Source: Mangrovimonas futianensis
GTDB lineage: Bacteria; Bacteroidota; Bacteroidia; Flavobacteriales; Flavobacteriaceae
DNA: 64,000 nt
Reading direction: 5' to 3'
NCBI RefSeq assembly: GCF_021245805.1
Contig: NZ_JAJJNF010000007.1
Coordinates: forward strand, 124,001 to 188,000
The translations under genes and the position numbers were made by a program. A model generated the notes under the pieces. The model worked only from the letters and a program-made list of their open reading frames with translations. It was not told where the DNA came from and searched no databases. Positions within the stretch are counted from its first letter, which is position 1. Each line of letters starts with the position of its first letter. Positions 31,791 through 41,142 of the stretch are shown here, piece after piece.

Positions 31791-32836
31791 TATTGATTTT
31801 TGTTAGCTAACTGCCCGCAGGCTGCATCTATATCCTTTCCTCGAGACCGCCTTACCGTAACAGTAATATTATTTGCCTCTAACATGTTAATATACATATT
31901 CAAAGCCTCCTCACTCGCTTGCTGAAACTCACCGTCATCTATAGGATTGTATTCGATTAAATTCACCTTACTGGGGGCGAATCTACAGAAGTCTATTAAA
32001 GCTTCTACATCCTTCCTTCTATCATTTATACCTCGCCAAACAACATACTCATAGGTAATTCTATTTTTCGTTTTGGCATACCAATATTCTAAGGCCTCCC
32101 TTAAATCTTTAAGTGGAAAATTTTCATTAAAAGGCATGATCTTAGAACGCACTTCGTCAATCGCTGAGTGAAGGGATACGGCCAATTTAAACTTCACCTC
32201 TTCATCTGCCATTTTCTTAATCATCTTGGGAACCCCTGAAGTTGAAACTACAATGCGTTTTGGCGACATACCCAAACCTTCTGGAGAAGTAATTTTATCT
32301 ATAGCCTTTAGCACATTATTATAATTCATCAATGGCTCTCCCATTCCCATAAAAACAATGTTACTTAAGGGCTTATTATGGTACAACCTACTTTCCTTAT
32401 CTATGGCGACTACTTGATCAAATATTTCATCGGGGTTTAAGTTACGCATGCGTTTTAAACGGGCTGTAGCACAAAACTTGCAATCTAGACTGCATCCAAC
32501 TTGACTTGACACGCAAGCTGTGGTTCTATTTTCAGTTGGAATGAGAACGGATTCAACCACCAAACCGTCATGAAGTTTCACCGCATTTTTAATGGTGCCA
32601 TCTGAACTTTTCTGCATGCTATCAACCTCAATATGATTGATTACAAAATGGGCATCCAATTTATCCCTGGTCTCCTTTGAGATATTGGTCATCTCATCAA
32701 ACGAATGAGCCGATTTACTCCAAAGCCATTCGTATACTTGATTTCCTCGAAAAGCTTTATCACCTTCCTTCACAAAAAAATCACGCAATTGCTCTTTAGT
32801 CAGCGCCCTAATATCCTTTTTACTATCCTTCATCAT
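31790..32836 (-). CDS. rlmN: Dual-specificity 23S rRNA A2503 / tRNA A37 methyltransferase RlmN
   Basis: A 348-residue radical SAM enzyme that puts a C2 methyl on A2503 of 23S rRNA and A37 of some tRNAs. The [4Fe-4S]-binding CxxxCxxC is in VGCSLDCKFCATA (about 114-126). The methyl-carrying Cys is in DIDAACGQL near the C-terminus. FMGMGEPLMNY and VVSTSGVPKMI are family motifs. Length is typical. It is the gene after queA on the same strand but separated from it by a terminator. Confidence 0.97.
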   Translation of the reverse strand: MMKDSKKDIRALTKEQLRDFFVKEGDKAFRGNQVYEWLWSKSAHSFDEMTNISKETRDKLDAHFVINHIEVDSMQKSSDGTIKNAVKLHDGLVVESVLIPTENRTTACVSSQVGCSLDCKFCATARLKRMRNLNPDEIFDQVVAIDKESRLYHNKPLSNIVFMGMGEPLMNYNNVLKAIDKITSPEGLGMSPKRIVVSTSGVPKMIKKMADEEVKFKLAVSLHSAIDEVRSKIMPFNENFPLKDLREALEYWYAKTKNRITYEYVVWRGINDRRKDVEALIDFCRFAPSKVNLIEYNPIDDGEFQQASEEALNMYINMLEANNITVTVRRSRGKDIDAACGQLANKNQ

Positions 32837-32864
32837 ATCAAAGATAATTGAATTACAAACAAAA

Positions 32865-32888
32865 CAAGCCTTGTAAAAACAAGGCTTG
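32865..32888 (-). terminator. Intrinsic terminator of queA
   Basis: CAAGCCTTG-TAAAAA-CAAGGCTTG: a nine-base stem 22 bases after the queA stop, followed on the minus strand by TTTTGTTTGT. It separates queA from rlmN. Confidence 0.85.
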
Positions 32889-32910
32889 AATTATTTTTGA
32901 AATTTATTTT

Positions 32911-33960
32911 CTACAAAATCAACATGGCATCACCATAGCTGTAAAATTTGTATTTTTCTTTTACAGCTTCTTCATAAGCCTTTTTCATGAAATCGTGACC
33001 TGCAAAAGCAGAAACCATCATTAATAAAGTGGATTTTGGGGTATGGAAATTTGTTACCATACAATTTGCAATACTGAAATCATAAGGAGGGAAAATAAAT
33101 TTATTGGTCCACCCCTCAAATTCATTTAATGTTCCACTTGAAGACACAGAACTTTCCACAGCACGCATTACAGTTGTACCAACAGCACATACACGTCTTT
33201 TTTCTGCAATTCCTTTATTTACGGTTTCAACAGCAGCTTTTTCAATTAAAATCTCTTCACTATCCATTTTGTGCTTAGACAGATCTTCAACCTCAACAGG
33301 GTTAAATGTCCCAAGACCAACATGCAAAGTAATTTCGGCCAAATTCACTCCTTTAATCTCCAAACGTTTTAGCAAATGCTTTGAAAAGTGCAACCCCGCA
33401 GTTGGTGCAGCTACCGCTCCTTCCCTTTTAGCATAAATAGTTTGGTATCTATCTTCATCCTCTGGCTCTACCTCCCTTTTGATATATTTTGGAAGTGGTG
33501 TTTCCCCCAATTCTCTTAACTTGGTTCTGAAATCTCTGTAAGACCCATCATAAAGAAAACGAAGCGTTCTACCTCTAGAAGTTGTATTATCTATAACTTC
33601 AGCTACCAACGTCTCATCATCACCAAAGTATAACTTATTACCGATACGGATTTTTCTAGCTGGGTCAACCAAAACATCCCACAGTCTTTGCTCCTCGTTA
33701 AGCTCTCTCAATAAAAACACTTCAATTCTGGCTCCCGTTTTTTCCTTATTACCATATAATCTGGCAGGAAAAACCTTGGTGTTGTTAAGAATCATCACAT
33801 CATTTTCATCAAAATAATCGATTAAATCCTTAAAGTATTTATGTTCAATAGTTTGAGTTTTTCTATCCAATACCATTAAACGTGCCTCATCCCTATTTTC
33901 TGAAGGATACTCAGCCAATAATTCACTGGGTAGATTGAAGTTAAAATGTGATAATTTCAT
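32911..33960 (-). CDS. queA: tRNA preQ1(34) S-adenosylmethionine ribosyltransferase-isomerase
   Basis: A 349-residue cytosolic enzyme of queuosine synthesis that transfers the ribosyl group of SAM to preQ1 in the tRNA wobble position to give epoxyqueuosine. Motifs: MKLSHFNFNLPSELLAEYPSENRDEARLMV at the start (written here only to show the family start), VMILNNTKVFPARL, GAVAAPTAGLHFS and TTVMRAVES. Full length. It has its own well-formed promoter at 34014-34045 and ends at a terminator, so it forms a single-gene unit. Confidence 0.97.
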   Translation of the reverse strand: MKLSHFNFNLPSELLAEYPSENRDEARLMVLDRKTQTIEHKYFKDLIDYFDENDVMILNNTKVFPARLYGNKEKTGARIEVFLLRELNEEQRLWDVLVDPARKIRIGNKLYFGDDETLVAEVIDNTTSRGRTLRFLYDGSYRDFRTKLRELGETPLPKYIKREVEPEDEDRYQTIYAKREGAVAAPTAGLHFSKHLLKRLEIKGVNLAEITLHVGLGTFNPVEVEDLSKHKMDSEEILIEKAAVETVNKGIAEKRRVCAVGTTVMRAVESSVSSSGTLNEFEGWTNKFIFPPYDFSIANCMVTNFHTPKSTLLMMVSAFAGHDFMKKAYEEAVKEKYKFYSYGDAMLIL

Positions 33961-34013
33961 CTGTTTGTTTTAAAATTTAAATTAAGCTTAAGCTTTATCT
34001 TACGTAAAGGGTG

Positions 34014-34045
34014 CAAATATACAATCTCAAACAAGGGGTTGTCAA
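34014..34045 (-). promoter_or_regulatory. Bacteroidota-type promoter of queA
   Basis: On the minus strand: TTG (34045-34043), 21 bases, TATATTTG (34021-34014), an exact match to TTG / TAnnTTTG with correct spacing. Transcription would start about 47 bases before the queA start codon. Confidence 0.75.
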
Positions 34046-34060
34046 GTATTTGACCAATTA

Positions 34061-35281
34061 TTATTTGGAAAGGGCAATACCAATGATCTCAAGATCATCC
34101 CAAAAGGCTTTATAAGACTTGGTTACCACCATGGCATCCTTAATCTTCAAAGTTGTTTTTAATGCCAAAGGAGCAAATGCCATAGCCATTCTATGGTCAT
34201 GATAGGTCTCTATTTCTATATTTGAATTTAAGGAAGTAGAGCTTTCCAAATGCAAGCTTTTATCTGTAACCGAAACAATACCTCCCAATTTTTTAATCTC
34301 GGCCTTTAAAGCTTCTAGCCTATCAGTTTCCTTTATTTTTAAAGTATGTAACCCTACCAAATCACACTTAATTCCCAAGCCCAAGCAGGTTACGGCAATA
34401 GTCTGTGCGATATCGGGACAGGTAACCAAATCAAAATGCTTTTCATCTAAATTGATTTCAACTTTTTCAAGAACAATGGAATCTTCTAGAAAGGTAGTTT
34501 GCACGCCGAATTCCTTATAGATATTAGCTAAGATAGAATCTCCTTGAAGACTGCTCTCTTTATAACTGCTCAATGTAATTTGCGTGCCAATGTCACTTAA
34601 AGCAACAAAACTGTAAAAATAGGATGCCGAAGACCAATCGGATTCCACCGTAATCGTTTTTGGGGTCATCTGACCCTTTGGATACACTTTAATAGTTTGA
34701 TTTTCAAAATGACCCTTAACCCCAATTTGATGAAGCAGTTGAAGGGTCATTTTTATATACGGTATAGAGGTAATCTGACCTTGCAAAGTAATTTCTAAAC
34801 CTTGATCCAAACTTGGAGCCACCAACATCAGAGCCGAAATATACTGGCTACTCACATTAGCTGGCAGTGATATTTTAGATTTGATTAAATGAGATCCTAT
34901 AATTTTCAAGGGAGGGCAACCTTCATTTTCCAAATAATCAATTTGAGCCCCTAAATCACGAAGTGCATCCACTAATATTTGGATGGGTCGCTCCTTCATG
35001 CGCTCTGACCCAGTTAAGGTAATGGTTCTTCCTTCCTGACTTGCAAAATAAGCGGTCAAAAACCGCATCGCTGTCCCTGCATGATGGATATCTATCACAT
35101 CAGATTCACTGTTAAGAGCCTTTTGCATCACTTCCGAATCATCAGAATCTGAAAGATTTGTAATACTTAATGCTGGATAAATGGCCTTAAGCAATAGAAG
35201 CCTATTAGACTCACTCTTAGATCCGCTGATCGTGATATTTGATGCTTCCTTAAGTTGGGATGGATTGAGGGTGATTGTCAT
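34061..35281 (-). CDS. aroA: 3-phosphoshikimate 1-carboxyvinyltransferase (EPSP synthase)
   Basis: A 406-residue enzyme of the shikimate pathway that joins phosphoenolpyruvate to shikimate-3-phosphate. Start at MTITLNPSQLKEAS; an upstream in-frame start would add 13 residues overlapping the MazG-like gene's end. Motifs: ISGSKSESNRLLLL (substrate Lys, Ser and Arg), HAGTAMRFLTAYF, ERPIQILVDAL, CPDIAQTIAV, IKETDRLEAL and YHDHRMAMAFAPLAL. It has a shorter, GTAMRF-type glycine motif than E. coli AroA. It is the last gene of a six-gene minus-strand run, away from the other aromatic genes at 41-45 kb. Confidence 0.95.
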   Translation of the reverse strand: MTITLNPSQLKEASNITISGSKSESNRLLLLKAIYPALSITNLSDSDDSEVMQKALNSESDVIDIHHAGTAMRFLTAYFASQEGRTITLTGSERMKERPIQILVDALRDLGAQIDYLENEGCPPLKIIGSHLIKSKISLPANVSSQYISALMLVAPSLDQGLEITLQGQITSIPYIKMTLQLLHQIGVKGHFENQTIKVYPKGQMTPKTITVESDWSSASYFYSFVALSDIGTQITLSSYKESSLQGDSILANIYKEFGVQTTFLEDSIVLEKVEINLDEKHFDLVTCPDIAQTIAVTCLGLGIKCDLVGLHTLKIKETDRLEALKAEIKKLGGIVSVTDKSLHLESSTSLNSNIEIETYHDHRMAMAFAPLALKTTLKIKDAMVVTKSYKAFWDDLEIIGIALSK

Positions 35282-35326
35282 TATTTGAATATTAGCCTTA
35301 AAGATATTGAGGTAAAACAAGAAAAA

Positions 35327-35653
35327 CTATTTCAATTTCTCATTATTATGATGTCTATCGTGATCTCGTTTGGTTTTCTTATCCATCTTTTTATCAAATG
35401 CTGCTTGCAGGTCAATTCCCGTTTGGTTGGCCAAACATAAAACAACAAAGACCACATCGGCTAATTCCTCCCCCAAATCCTTCTCCTTATCACTCTCCTT
35501 TTCACTCTGCTCCCCATAACGTCGCGCTATAATTCTAGCAACCTCACCTACCTCTTCTGTAAGTTGCGCCATGTTTGTCAACTCATTGAAATAACGAACA
35601 CCGTGTTCTTTAATCCAATCATCAACCTCTTTTTGTGCATGTTTGATATCCAT
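35327..35653 (-). CDS. MazG-like nucleotide pyrophosphohydrolase
   Basis: A 108-residue all-alpha NTP-PPase-type protein. The start at MDIKHAQKEVDDWI was chosen since it lies one base after the upstream stop; a longer frame overlaps it by 29 bases. The metal-binding acidic motif is EEVGEVARIIARRY (about 33-46) with EKDLGEELADVVFVVLCLA (about 58-76). Such proteins remove aberrant or excess nucleotides (for example dCTP or dUTP derivatives). The exact substrate is unknown. Confidence 0.9.
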   Translation of the reverse strand: MDIKHAQKEVDDWIKEHGVRYFNELTNMAQLTEEVGEVARIIARRYGEQSEKESDKEKDLGEELADVVFVVLCLANQTGIDLQAAFDKKMDKKTKRDHDRHHNNEKLK

Positions 35654-35654
35654 G

Positions 35655-37685
35655 TTATACTTTTTTGAGAACAACTTTTTCATTTTCCTTATCTACCATT
35701 TCTTGAAAAAAGGTCTTGATAGATTTATAATAATTAGCAGGAATCAAGGATGAATTAATATCTGACTCCATCATTAATTGAACAGATGAATTAGCTCCTT
35801 CTGTAATTTTAAACTTAAAGGTACCTAAATTATCTGGAAGCGAAAAAGCCACTGGTTCTGGGATACTCTCAACTTCATAACCTTCAGGAATTACCACATT
35901 AATCATATATTTACTTCCTGATGGGTAACCAAAGTCAATAGGAAATTCCCTTTTTTCTAATTTAAAAGGATTCTCTAAATCTCGCATAAAAAACAAAGGA
36001 GAAAAATAAATTTTATCGCCTATTACTTCGGCCTGTGACTCCTTAGTAAAGGAATAGGTTTCCATAACCGGCTTGCTAAAATCTAAATCATTTGCAACTT
36101 TAAATTCTTCTATTTCCATACCTCCGTAGGTATTCTCTTTAGACTGAATGAATGATTCCTGCTCTGCACCTATGTACTTCTCTCTATATTTAAGCGCATT
36201 GTGATTTGAAAATACCGTTCTAATAGAGCCATTAATAGATCCTTGTTCATCTAGAGTTACCATTGCTGAGACTGTATTTTTAGCTTTAATTGAAGGGTAT
36301 AAATTTACAGTAGTTGAAGAACCATCATTTCTTATAACTCTCCCCTCCCAGTTTAAGGTTCTTGTTGGTAACACATTGGGCGTACTAAACTTGCTGGTGG
36401 CATCCAACAAAACAAATCCATTATCACTCTTCACACTGGCTATCACATAATTGTAACCGTCTATTGTTGGAAACAAAGGGATTCCGTTTGATCGTGTGCT
36501 TACTAATACAGGATAAGATTCCAAGCCCGCATAACGCATCATAGAAGTTAACATCAAATTAATTTCAGCCACATTTCCACTTCTTTCCTTGTAGGCTCTT
36601 TTCACTCCATTATCCGTAAATTTTCCATAATATCCATTCCAAGACATGTGATTTCTTACATACCCAAAAATCAAGGCAATTTTTTCCAAATCATTTGTGG
36701 CAGATGCCAAAAGTTGATCTATATCGTCATCATAATAACCAGACTTATTAAGCTCACTTCCAAAAGAATCATTTTTATAAATTGTTTTAACAACATCTTC
36801 CCAGGTGGTGGAATAATTTGTAACCGTCGATTGTGGAAATTGTGTATAAGACAATTCAAACTTCACTGTAGATCGATAATTATCAATATTTCCAACGTAG
36901 GGCTCATCTCTTAAAGCTGGAATATCCTTTAAGTTAAAACTATATTTATTTGTTCTAAAGTCCACATCACTTCTGCTAGTGGTACCCGTTCCCGAATAAG
37001 CTCCATAAGAATTACCATACTGAGCCTTTGATGCGAAGGTGATTTTCTCATTCCCGGTTTCCAAATTAGGGGAGATTGGCAAATAGCCTCTAGCGTTAAT
37101 TTTATAATTGAAATATTCTGGGGATTTGAAACTGGCTTCCAAATTCATAATTGGTATATCCGTCTGTAGAACAAAGTCATCAACGTTACTCAAGAATGGA
37201 GACTCCACACGATATTTTATATCTATTACAGAACCTACAGAAATATTTGGCATGGTTATTTTTACATGATCTCTATATTTAGAAACTTCCTCTTCAAAAA
37301 TACCATCATTCTTTAATTTGATTTCTTCCAACTTTCCACCAACCAAATTATAGGTGTAAGCTTTTAAACCACTATAAGATTCACTATCACTTCTTGAATC
37401 ACTTTTATAAAGACTTATTATTTGAGTGGCGTGATCAAAGCCATCTGCATCGTAAATTTTTATACGCTCAAATATTTCAGTAATTAAATGAAAGCCCTTA
37501 TTCTCAGTGTAATTAATATAGGACCTCCTAGATTTGTACAAATAAGCTGCATTGGCACTAGAATCTATGGGACATTTTTTTTGGCTCACTTCTTCTTTGC
37601 TCACCTTTCCAAATCGAAAATCTTGAGCAAAAGCTGAACAAGTAATTAGTAAAAAAAATAGGAGTAGGTTAGTTGTGTTTTTCAT
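35655..37685 (-). CDS. Exported DUF3857 protein with a degenerate transglutaminase-like domain
   Basis: A 676-residue exported protein (signal peptide MKNTTNLLLFFLLITCSAFAQ) with an N-terminal DUF3857 beta domain (about 45-240) and a transglutaminase-like core (about 290-430). Compared with its neighbour, the catalytic Cys position in the GDCKG motif reads SGNVAEIN (Val), and the His in GNHMIL reads GYNYVI (Tyr); only the Asp (VLLDATS) remains. It is therefore probably not a peptidase or cross-linker. It is three bases downstream of its active-looking paralogue, suggesting a tandem duplication whose products may act together in the periplasm. Function unknown. Confidence 0.88.
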   Translation of the reverse strand: MKNTTNLLLFFLLITCSAFAQDFRFGKVSKEEVSQKKCPIDSSANAAYLYKSRRSYINYTENKGFHLITEIFERIKIYDADGFDHATQIISLYKSDSRSDSESYSGLKAYTYNLVGGKLEEIKLKNDGIFEEEVSKYRDHVKITMPNISVGSVIDIKYRVESPFLSNVDDFVLQTDIPIMNLEASFKSPEYFNYKINARGYLPISPNLETGNEKITFASKAQYGNSYGAYSGTGTTSRSDVDFRTNKYSFNLKDIPALRDEPYVGNIDNYRSTVKFELSYTQFPQSTVTNYSTTWEDVVKTIYKNDSFGSELNKSGYYDDDIDQLLASATNDLEKIALIFGYVRNHMSWNGYYGKFTDNGVKRAYKERSGNVAEINLMLTSMMRYAGLESYPVLVSTRSNGIPLFPTIDGYNYVIASVKSDNGFVLLDATSKFSTPNVLPTRTLNWEGRVIRNDGSSTTVNLYPSIKAKNTVSAMVTLDEQGSINGSIRTVFSNHNALKYREKYIGAEQESFIQSKENTYGGMEIEEFKVANDLDFSKPVMETYSFTKESQAEVIGDKIYFSPLFFMRDLENPFKLEKREFPIDFGYPSGSKYMINVVIPEGYEVESIPEPVAFSLPDNLGTFKFKITEGANSSVQLMMESDINSSLIPANYYKSIKTFFQEMVDKENEKVVLKKV

Positions 37686-37688
37686 TTT

Positions 37689-39596
37689 TTAGGATTTATT
37701 TTTTAAGATGATTTTTGCATTGTCTTGTTTGGAAACTTCAACCAAAAAATCTCTGAATTCTTGATATTCTTCTTTTGTATAAGCCCCCTTATTTAGCTTG
37801 AAAGTTCTACGATATAAAATATTTCCCTCATCATTCTCAGATACGGAAATTCGATACCATCCATATTTTGACTTTAACTCAAAATCGTTAAATAGTCCCT
37901 CTACGACTAAATCATCTCCTAAATGAATTTCTGTTTCATCTTCATCCACAAATCCTCTTTCTACTTCAAAAGGCAGGTTTCTTTCCTTATATTTTGGTGG
38001 CACATTGGAATACCTATTAAAAAGGTTAGGATTAATTAAAATATCCTTTCCTGCTTGCATTCCATAGTTACTTAAACTCAAATCAATTTGTTCTAAAAAC
38101 ATAATAGAATCCTTATCATTCTCAAATTGTGTTTTATCAATTCTCAAACTATTCAAATAACTCCAATATCTCTTTTTGTAATACAGTTCTTGATCTCTTT
38201 TTGTTGAAGTCTCAAGAAAATAATGCTCCCCATACTGAGAGCCAAATGATCTAATTAATACGTTGGCATGAACGGTTCCATCATTTGATAAGTCTACTTT
38301 TGATTTTGTAGTTTGTAAATTATCTTCATCCAGATATTTCCGGGTGTGTACAATTTTGCCCCCTTCTGGTGTTACTACAAGGGCATCTCTATCATCTGTG
38401 AAATTAGCATTATAACCAAACGGAGCTGTTTGACTAGTACATTCTAACCAAATGTAATCATCCTCATGTGGGATAGTAAGAATCATATGGTTCCCTTGCA
38501 CTGCTGAAAATTCTGAATCAAAATTCTGAAGTTCATCACTTCCGTATATCAATGTGTGATAAGAAGTAACACCTACCTCATTTAACAAAGCCTTGGTATA
38601 GTTGGTCAAACCTTTACAATCCCCATAACCCAGTCTATCTACATCTTCCGCATACATGGGCTTCCAACCTCCAATACCCACTTGAACACTTATATATCGC
38701 GTTTTCTTTTGAACATACTCATAAACAATTTTAGCCTTTTCCAACTCGGTGGAAGCAGTCTCTGTAAGCGACTTAATTTCAGCTTTTACAGTTTCGGGCA
38801 AAACTTGTGTATCAAAAAGCAGCTTATCATTGTACCATTGGCCAAATGTTTTCCAGTCATAATTAACGCCTCTCACTCCTTCCATATCAAAATCAATCAA
38901 AGCTGCTTTTAATCTTGGGGCGTAAACATAAAAATTAGGAGAATATGCCTCTGGCTTTAAAGCTTGCAGATGGGATGCCTTAAAGTGAAAGTTAGATAAT
39001 TTTTCAATACCAAATGGCTCAAAATTAGTTGTCTTAACTTTAAGTTCGACCCCCGAACTATTCTGAATTTTATACTCAGCTTCTTCAGTACTCACATAAA
39101 ACCCTTCTAAGGGTCTCCAACCTGGCAAAAAGGCTGTCGAACGGTATTCAACAACCGATTCAATTTTTACTGTGTACGGATAAGCAATAGGGGTATATCT
39201 CAAATACTTAACTCTATTGTCGGCATATAATGTACCATTACTTACGGCACTTTGATCTTCAAAATCCTTCTTTTTGAATTTATTGATTTCCTTTCCAAGA
39301 CTGTTATAAATTCGAACTTCCAAGCTTTTAATATTGGTGTTTTCATCATAGAAAAAAACCGCCCCAATATCGTCATCTCCCTTTTTATTTAAAACCGTGA
39401 CGATTCGAGTGTTTGTATGGACAAATCGATTGTAAGAAGTAATATCAATCAAAATATCATCCTGTCTAACAACCGCATTGGCACTTTCTGTTAGTTCTTT
39501 AGGTAATGTTAAGGATGTAAATTTTGATTGGTCTTGAGATTGAGAATAAAAGGGTAATACCAGTAATAAAACCAGTTGAAATAAATTTGGGCGCAT
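37689..39596 (-). CDS. Exported DUF3857 and transglutaminase-like domain protein
   Basis: A 635-residue exported protein with a signal peptide (MRPNLFQLVLLLVLPFYSQS), DUF3857 (about 45-230) and a transglutaminase-like core (about 265-400). The core keeps a Cys (GYGDCKGLTNYTKALL), a His (QGNHMILTIP) and an acidic residue in WLECTSQ (Glu, where Asp is more usual). Transglutaminase-like proteins of bacteria are mostly proteases or amidases acting on peptides. It forms a tandem pair with the degenerate paralogue and lies in a run with dtd and rsgA. Substrate unknown. Confidence 0.9.
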   Translation of the reverse strand: MRPNLFQLVLLLVLPFYSQSQDQSKFTSLTLPKELTESANAVVRQDDILIDITSYNRFVHTNTRIVTVLNKKGDDDIGAVFFYDENTNIKSLEVRIYNSLGKEINKFKKKDFEDQSAVSNGTLYADNRVKYLRYTPIAYPYTVKIESVVEYRSTAFLPGWRPLEGFYVSTEEAEYKIQNSSGVELKVKTTNFEPFGIEKLSNFHFKASHLQALKPEAYSPNFYVYAPRLKAALIDFDMEGVRGVNYDWKTFGQWYNDKLLFDTQVLPETVKAEIKSLTETASTELEKAKIVYEYVQKKTRYISVQVGIGGWKPMYAEDVDRLGYGDCKGLTNYTKALLNEVGVTSYHTLIYGSDELQNFDSEFSAVQGNHMILTIPHEDDYIWLECTSQTAPFGYNANFTDDRDALVVTPEGGKIVHTRKYLDEDNLQTTKSKVDLSNDGTVHANVLIRSFGSQYGEHYFLETSTKRDQELYYKKRYWSYLNSLRIDKTQFENDKDSIMFLEQIDLSLSNYGMQAGKDILINPNLFNRYSNVPPKYKERNLPFEVERGFVDEDETEIHLGDDLVVEGLFNDFELKSKYGWYRISVSENDEGNILYRRTFKLNKGAYTKEEYQEFRDFLVEVSKQDNAKIILKNKS

Positions 39597-39643
39597 TCCT
39601 AAAATTTTTGGAATGTAAATTTATGAAATTTTTAAGATTTTTT

Positions 39644-40096
39644 TCACACTTTTTCCTTCGTATCTATGATAATAGTCACAGGTCCATCATTAATTAAATC
39701 CACCTTCATATCGGCACCAAACTCACCTGTTTGAACAGAATCTCCTAATTCCTTCTCCAAAGAATCTATAAATGAATGATATATCGGAATGGCAACAACT
39801 GGTTTGGCCGCATAGATATAACTTGGTCTGTTTCCTTTTTTTGTACTGGCGTGTAATGTAAATTGACTAACAACTATGGCTTTCCCAGAAACATCCAAAA
39901 TGGATTTGTTCATAACCCCTTCAGAATCCGGAAAAATTCGAAGATTTGCAATCTTTTTGGAAAGCCAGTTAATATCCTCCTGAGTATCATCTTCAACAAT
40001 ACCTAAAAGAATCATTAACCCAGTTTCTATTTGCGCTACTTTTTTATGATCAATAGTTACGCCGGCCTGAGATACTCTTTGAATAACTGCCTTCAT
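39644..40096 (-). CDS. dtd: D-aminoacyl-tRNA deacylase
   Basis: A 150-residue cytosolic proofreading enzyme that hydrolyses D-amino acids from tRNA. Family motifs: MKAVIQRVSQAGVTI at the start, GLMILLGIVEDD, VVSQFTLHAST (SQxTL) and the Gly-Pro motif NDGPVTIIID near the end (NxGPxT). Full length. It starts three bases after the rsgA stop codon and so is co-transcribed with it. Confidence 0.96.
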   Translation of the reverse strand: MKAVIQRVSQAGVTIDHKKVAQIETGLMILLGIVEDDTQEDINWLSKKIANLRIFPDSEGVMNKSILDVSGKAIVVSQFTLHASTKKGNRPSYIYAAKPVVAIPIYHSFIDSLEKELGDSVQTGEFGADMKVDLINDGPVTIIIDTKEKV

Positions 40097-40099
40097 GAA

Positions 40100-41050
40100 C
40101 TATTCTTGGTCATAATTATCGGTTCGGTAATGTTCCTCTTCTCCTTCTAAAATTTGAAGATAACTTCGATACCTTGAGAAAGCCAATTCATCTTTATCCA
40201 AGGCTTCCTTAACGGCACATTTGGGTTCATCTACATGAATGCAGTTGTTGAACTTACAGTATTGTTTTAATTCAAAAAACTCTGGGAAATAATCGCCAAC
40301 TTCTTCCTTGTCCATATCGACCACTCCAAATCCTTTGATTCCTGGCGTGTCAATAATTTGTGCATCAAAGCTTAAGTCAAACATTTCGGCAAAGGTAGTT
40401 GTGTGTTGCCCTTGGGAATGCTGCATTGAAATTTCCTGAGTCTTTAAATCTAAATTGGGTTCAATGGCATTAATCAATGTGGATTTACCAACACCTGAAT
40501 GACCTGCAAACATACTAACCTTCCCTTCCATCAAACCTTTTACTTGGTCAATATTCTTACCGGTCTTAGCTGAAATCCCAATACATTCATATCCAATCTG
40601 CCTATATAAATGAGCCAAATACTTAACTTCCATTAAGGTATTCTCATCATACACGTCAATTTTATTGAAAAGTAAAATAGCCTTTATAGAATAAGCTTCC
40701 GCTGTGACCAAAAACCTATCAATAAAACTCGTGAAAGTTGGTGGATTATCAATGGTAACCAACAAAAATACCTGATCAACATTAGAAGCAATGATATGTG
40801 TTTGCTTCGATAGATTAACAGATTTTCTAACGATGTAATTTTTACGGTCATGAATGTGATGAATGACACCAGTCGTTTCATCATTCTTCGTTTCCAATTC
40901 AAAATCAACTACATCACCTACAGCAATTGGGTTGGTACTTTTAATACCTTGAATACGGAATTTACCTTTAATTCGGCATCGATATTCAACACCCAAATCA
41001 GTTTTGACCGTATACCAACTACCAGTAGATTTATAAACCGTTCCTGTCAT
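40100..41050 (-). CDS. rsgA: Ribosome small subunit-dependent GTPase A
   Basis: A 316-residue circularly permuted GTPase that helps mature the 30S ribosomal subunit. N-terminal OB-fold (GTVYKSTGSWYTV; RCRIKGKFRIQGI), then the permuted G motifs in order G4 (FNKIDVYD), G5 (ISAKTG), G1 (AGHSGVGKSTLIN) and G3 (DTPGIKGFGVV), and a C-terminal zinc-binding region (CKFNNCIHVDEPKCAVKEAL). It opens a six-gene minus-strand run continuing through dtd, the two DUF3857 genes, the MazG-like gene and aroA. Confidence 0.96.
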   Translation of the reverse strand: MTGTVYKSTGSWYTVKTDLGVEYRCRIKGKFRIQGIKSTNPIAVGDVVDFELETKNDETTGVIHHIHDRKNYIVRKSVNLSKQTHIIASNVDQVFLLVTIDNPPTFTSFIDRFLVTAEAYSIKAILLFNKIDVYDENTLMEVKYLAHLYRQIGYECIGISAKTGKNIDQVKGLMEGKVSMFAGHSGVGKSTLINAIEPNLDLKTQEISMQHSQGQHTTTFAEMFDLSFDAQIIDTPGIKGFGVVDMDKEEVGDYFPEFFELKQYCKFNNCIHVDEPKCAVKEALDKDELAFSRYRSYLQILEGEEEHYRTDNYDQE

Positions 41051-41116
41051 GTGTCAAATTTAGGGCAAAATATGGATTTAACAGCCCTATTATCTTGTTT
41101 TAAGCCCTTAATTTAA

Positions 41117-41139
41117 ATGCCCCTAATAAGAAGGGGCAT
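41117..41139. terminator. Terminator hairpin after the aromatic amino acid operon
   Basis: ATGCCCC-TAATAAGAA-GGGGCAT, a seven-base GC-rich stem four bases after the DAHP synthase stop codon. AT-rich sequence follows on the minus strand but not a perfect T-tract. It separates the phe/tyr operon from rsgA. Confidence 0.7.
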
Positions 41140-41142
41140 CTT

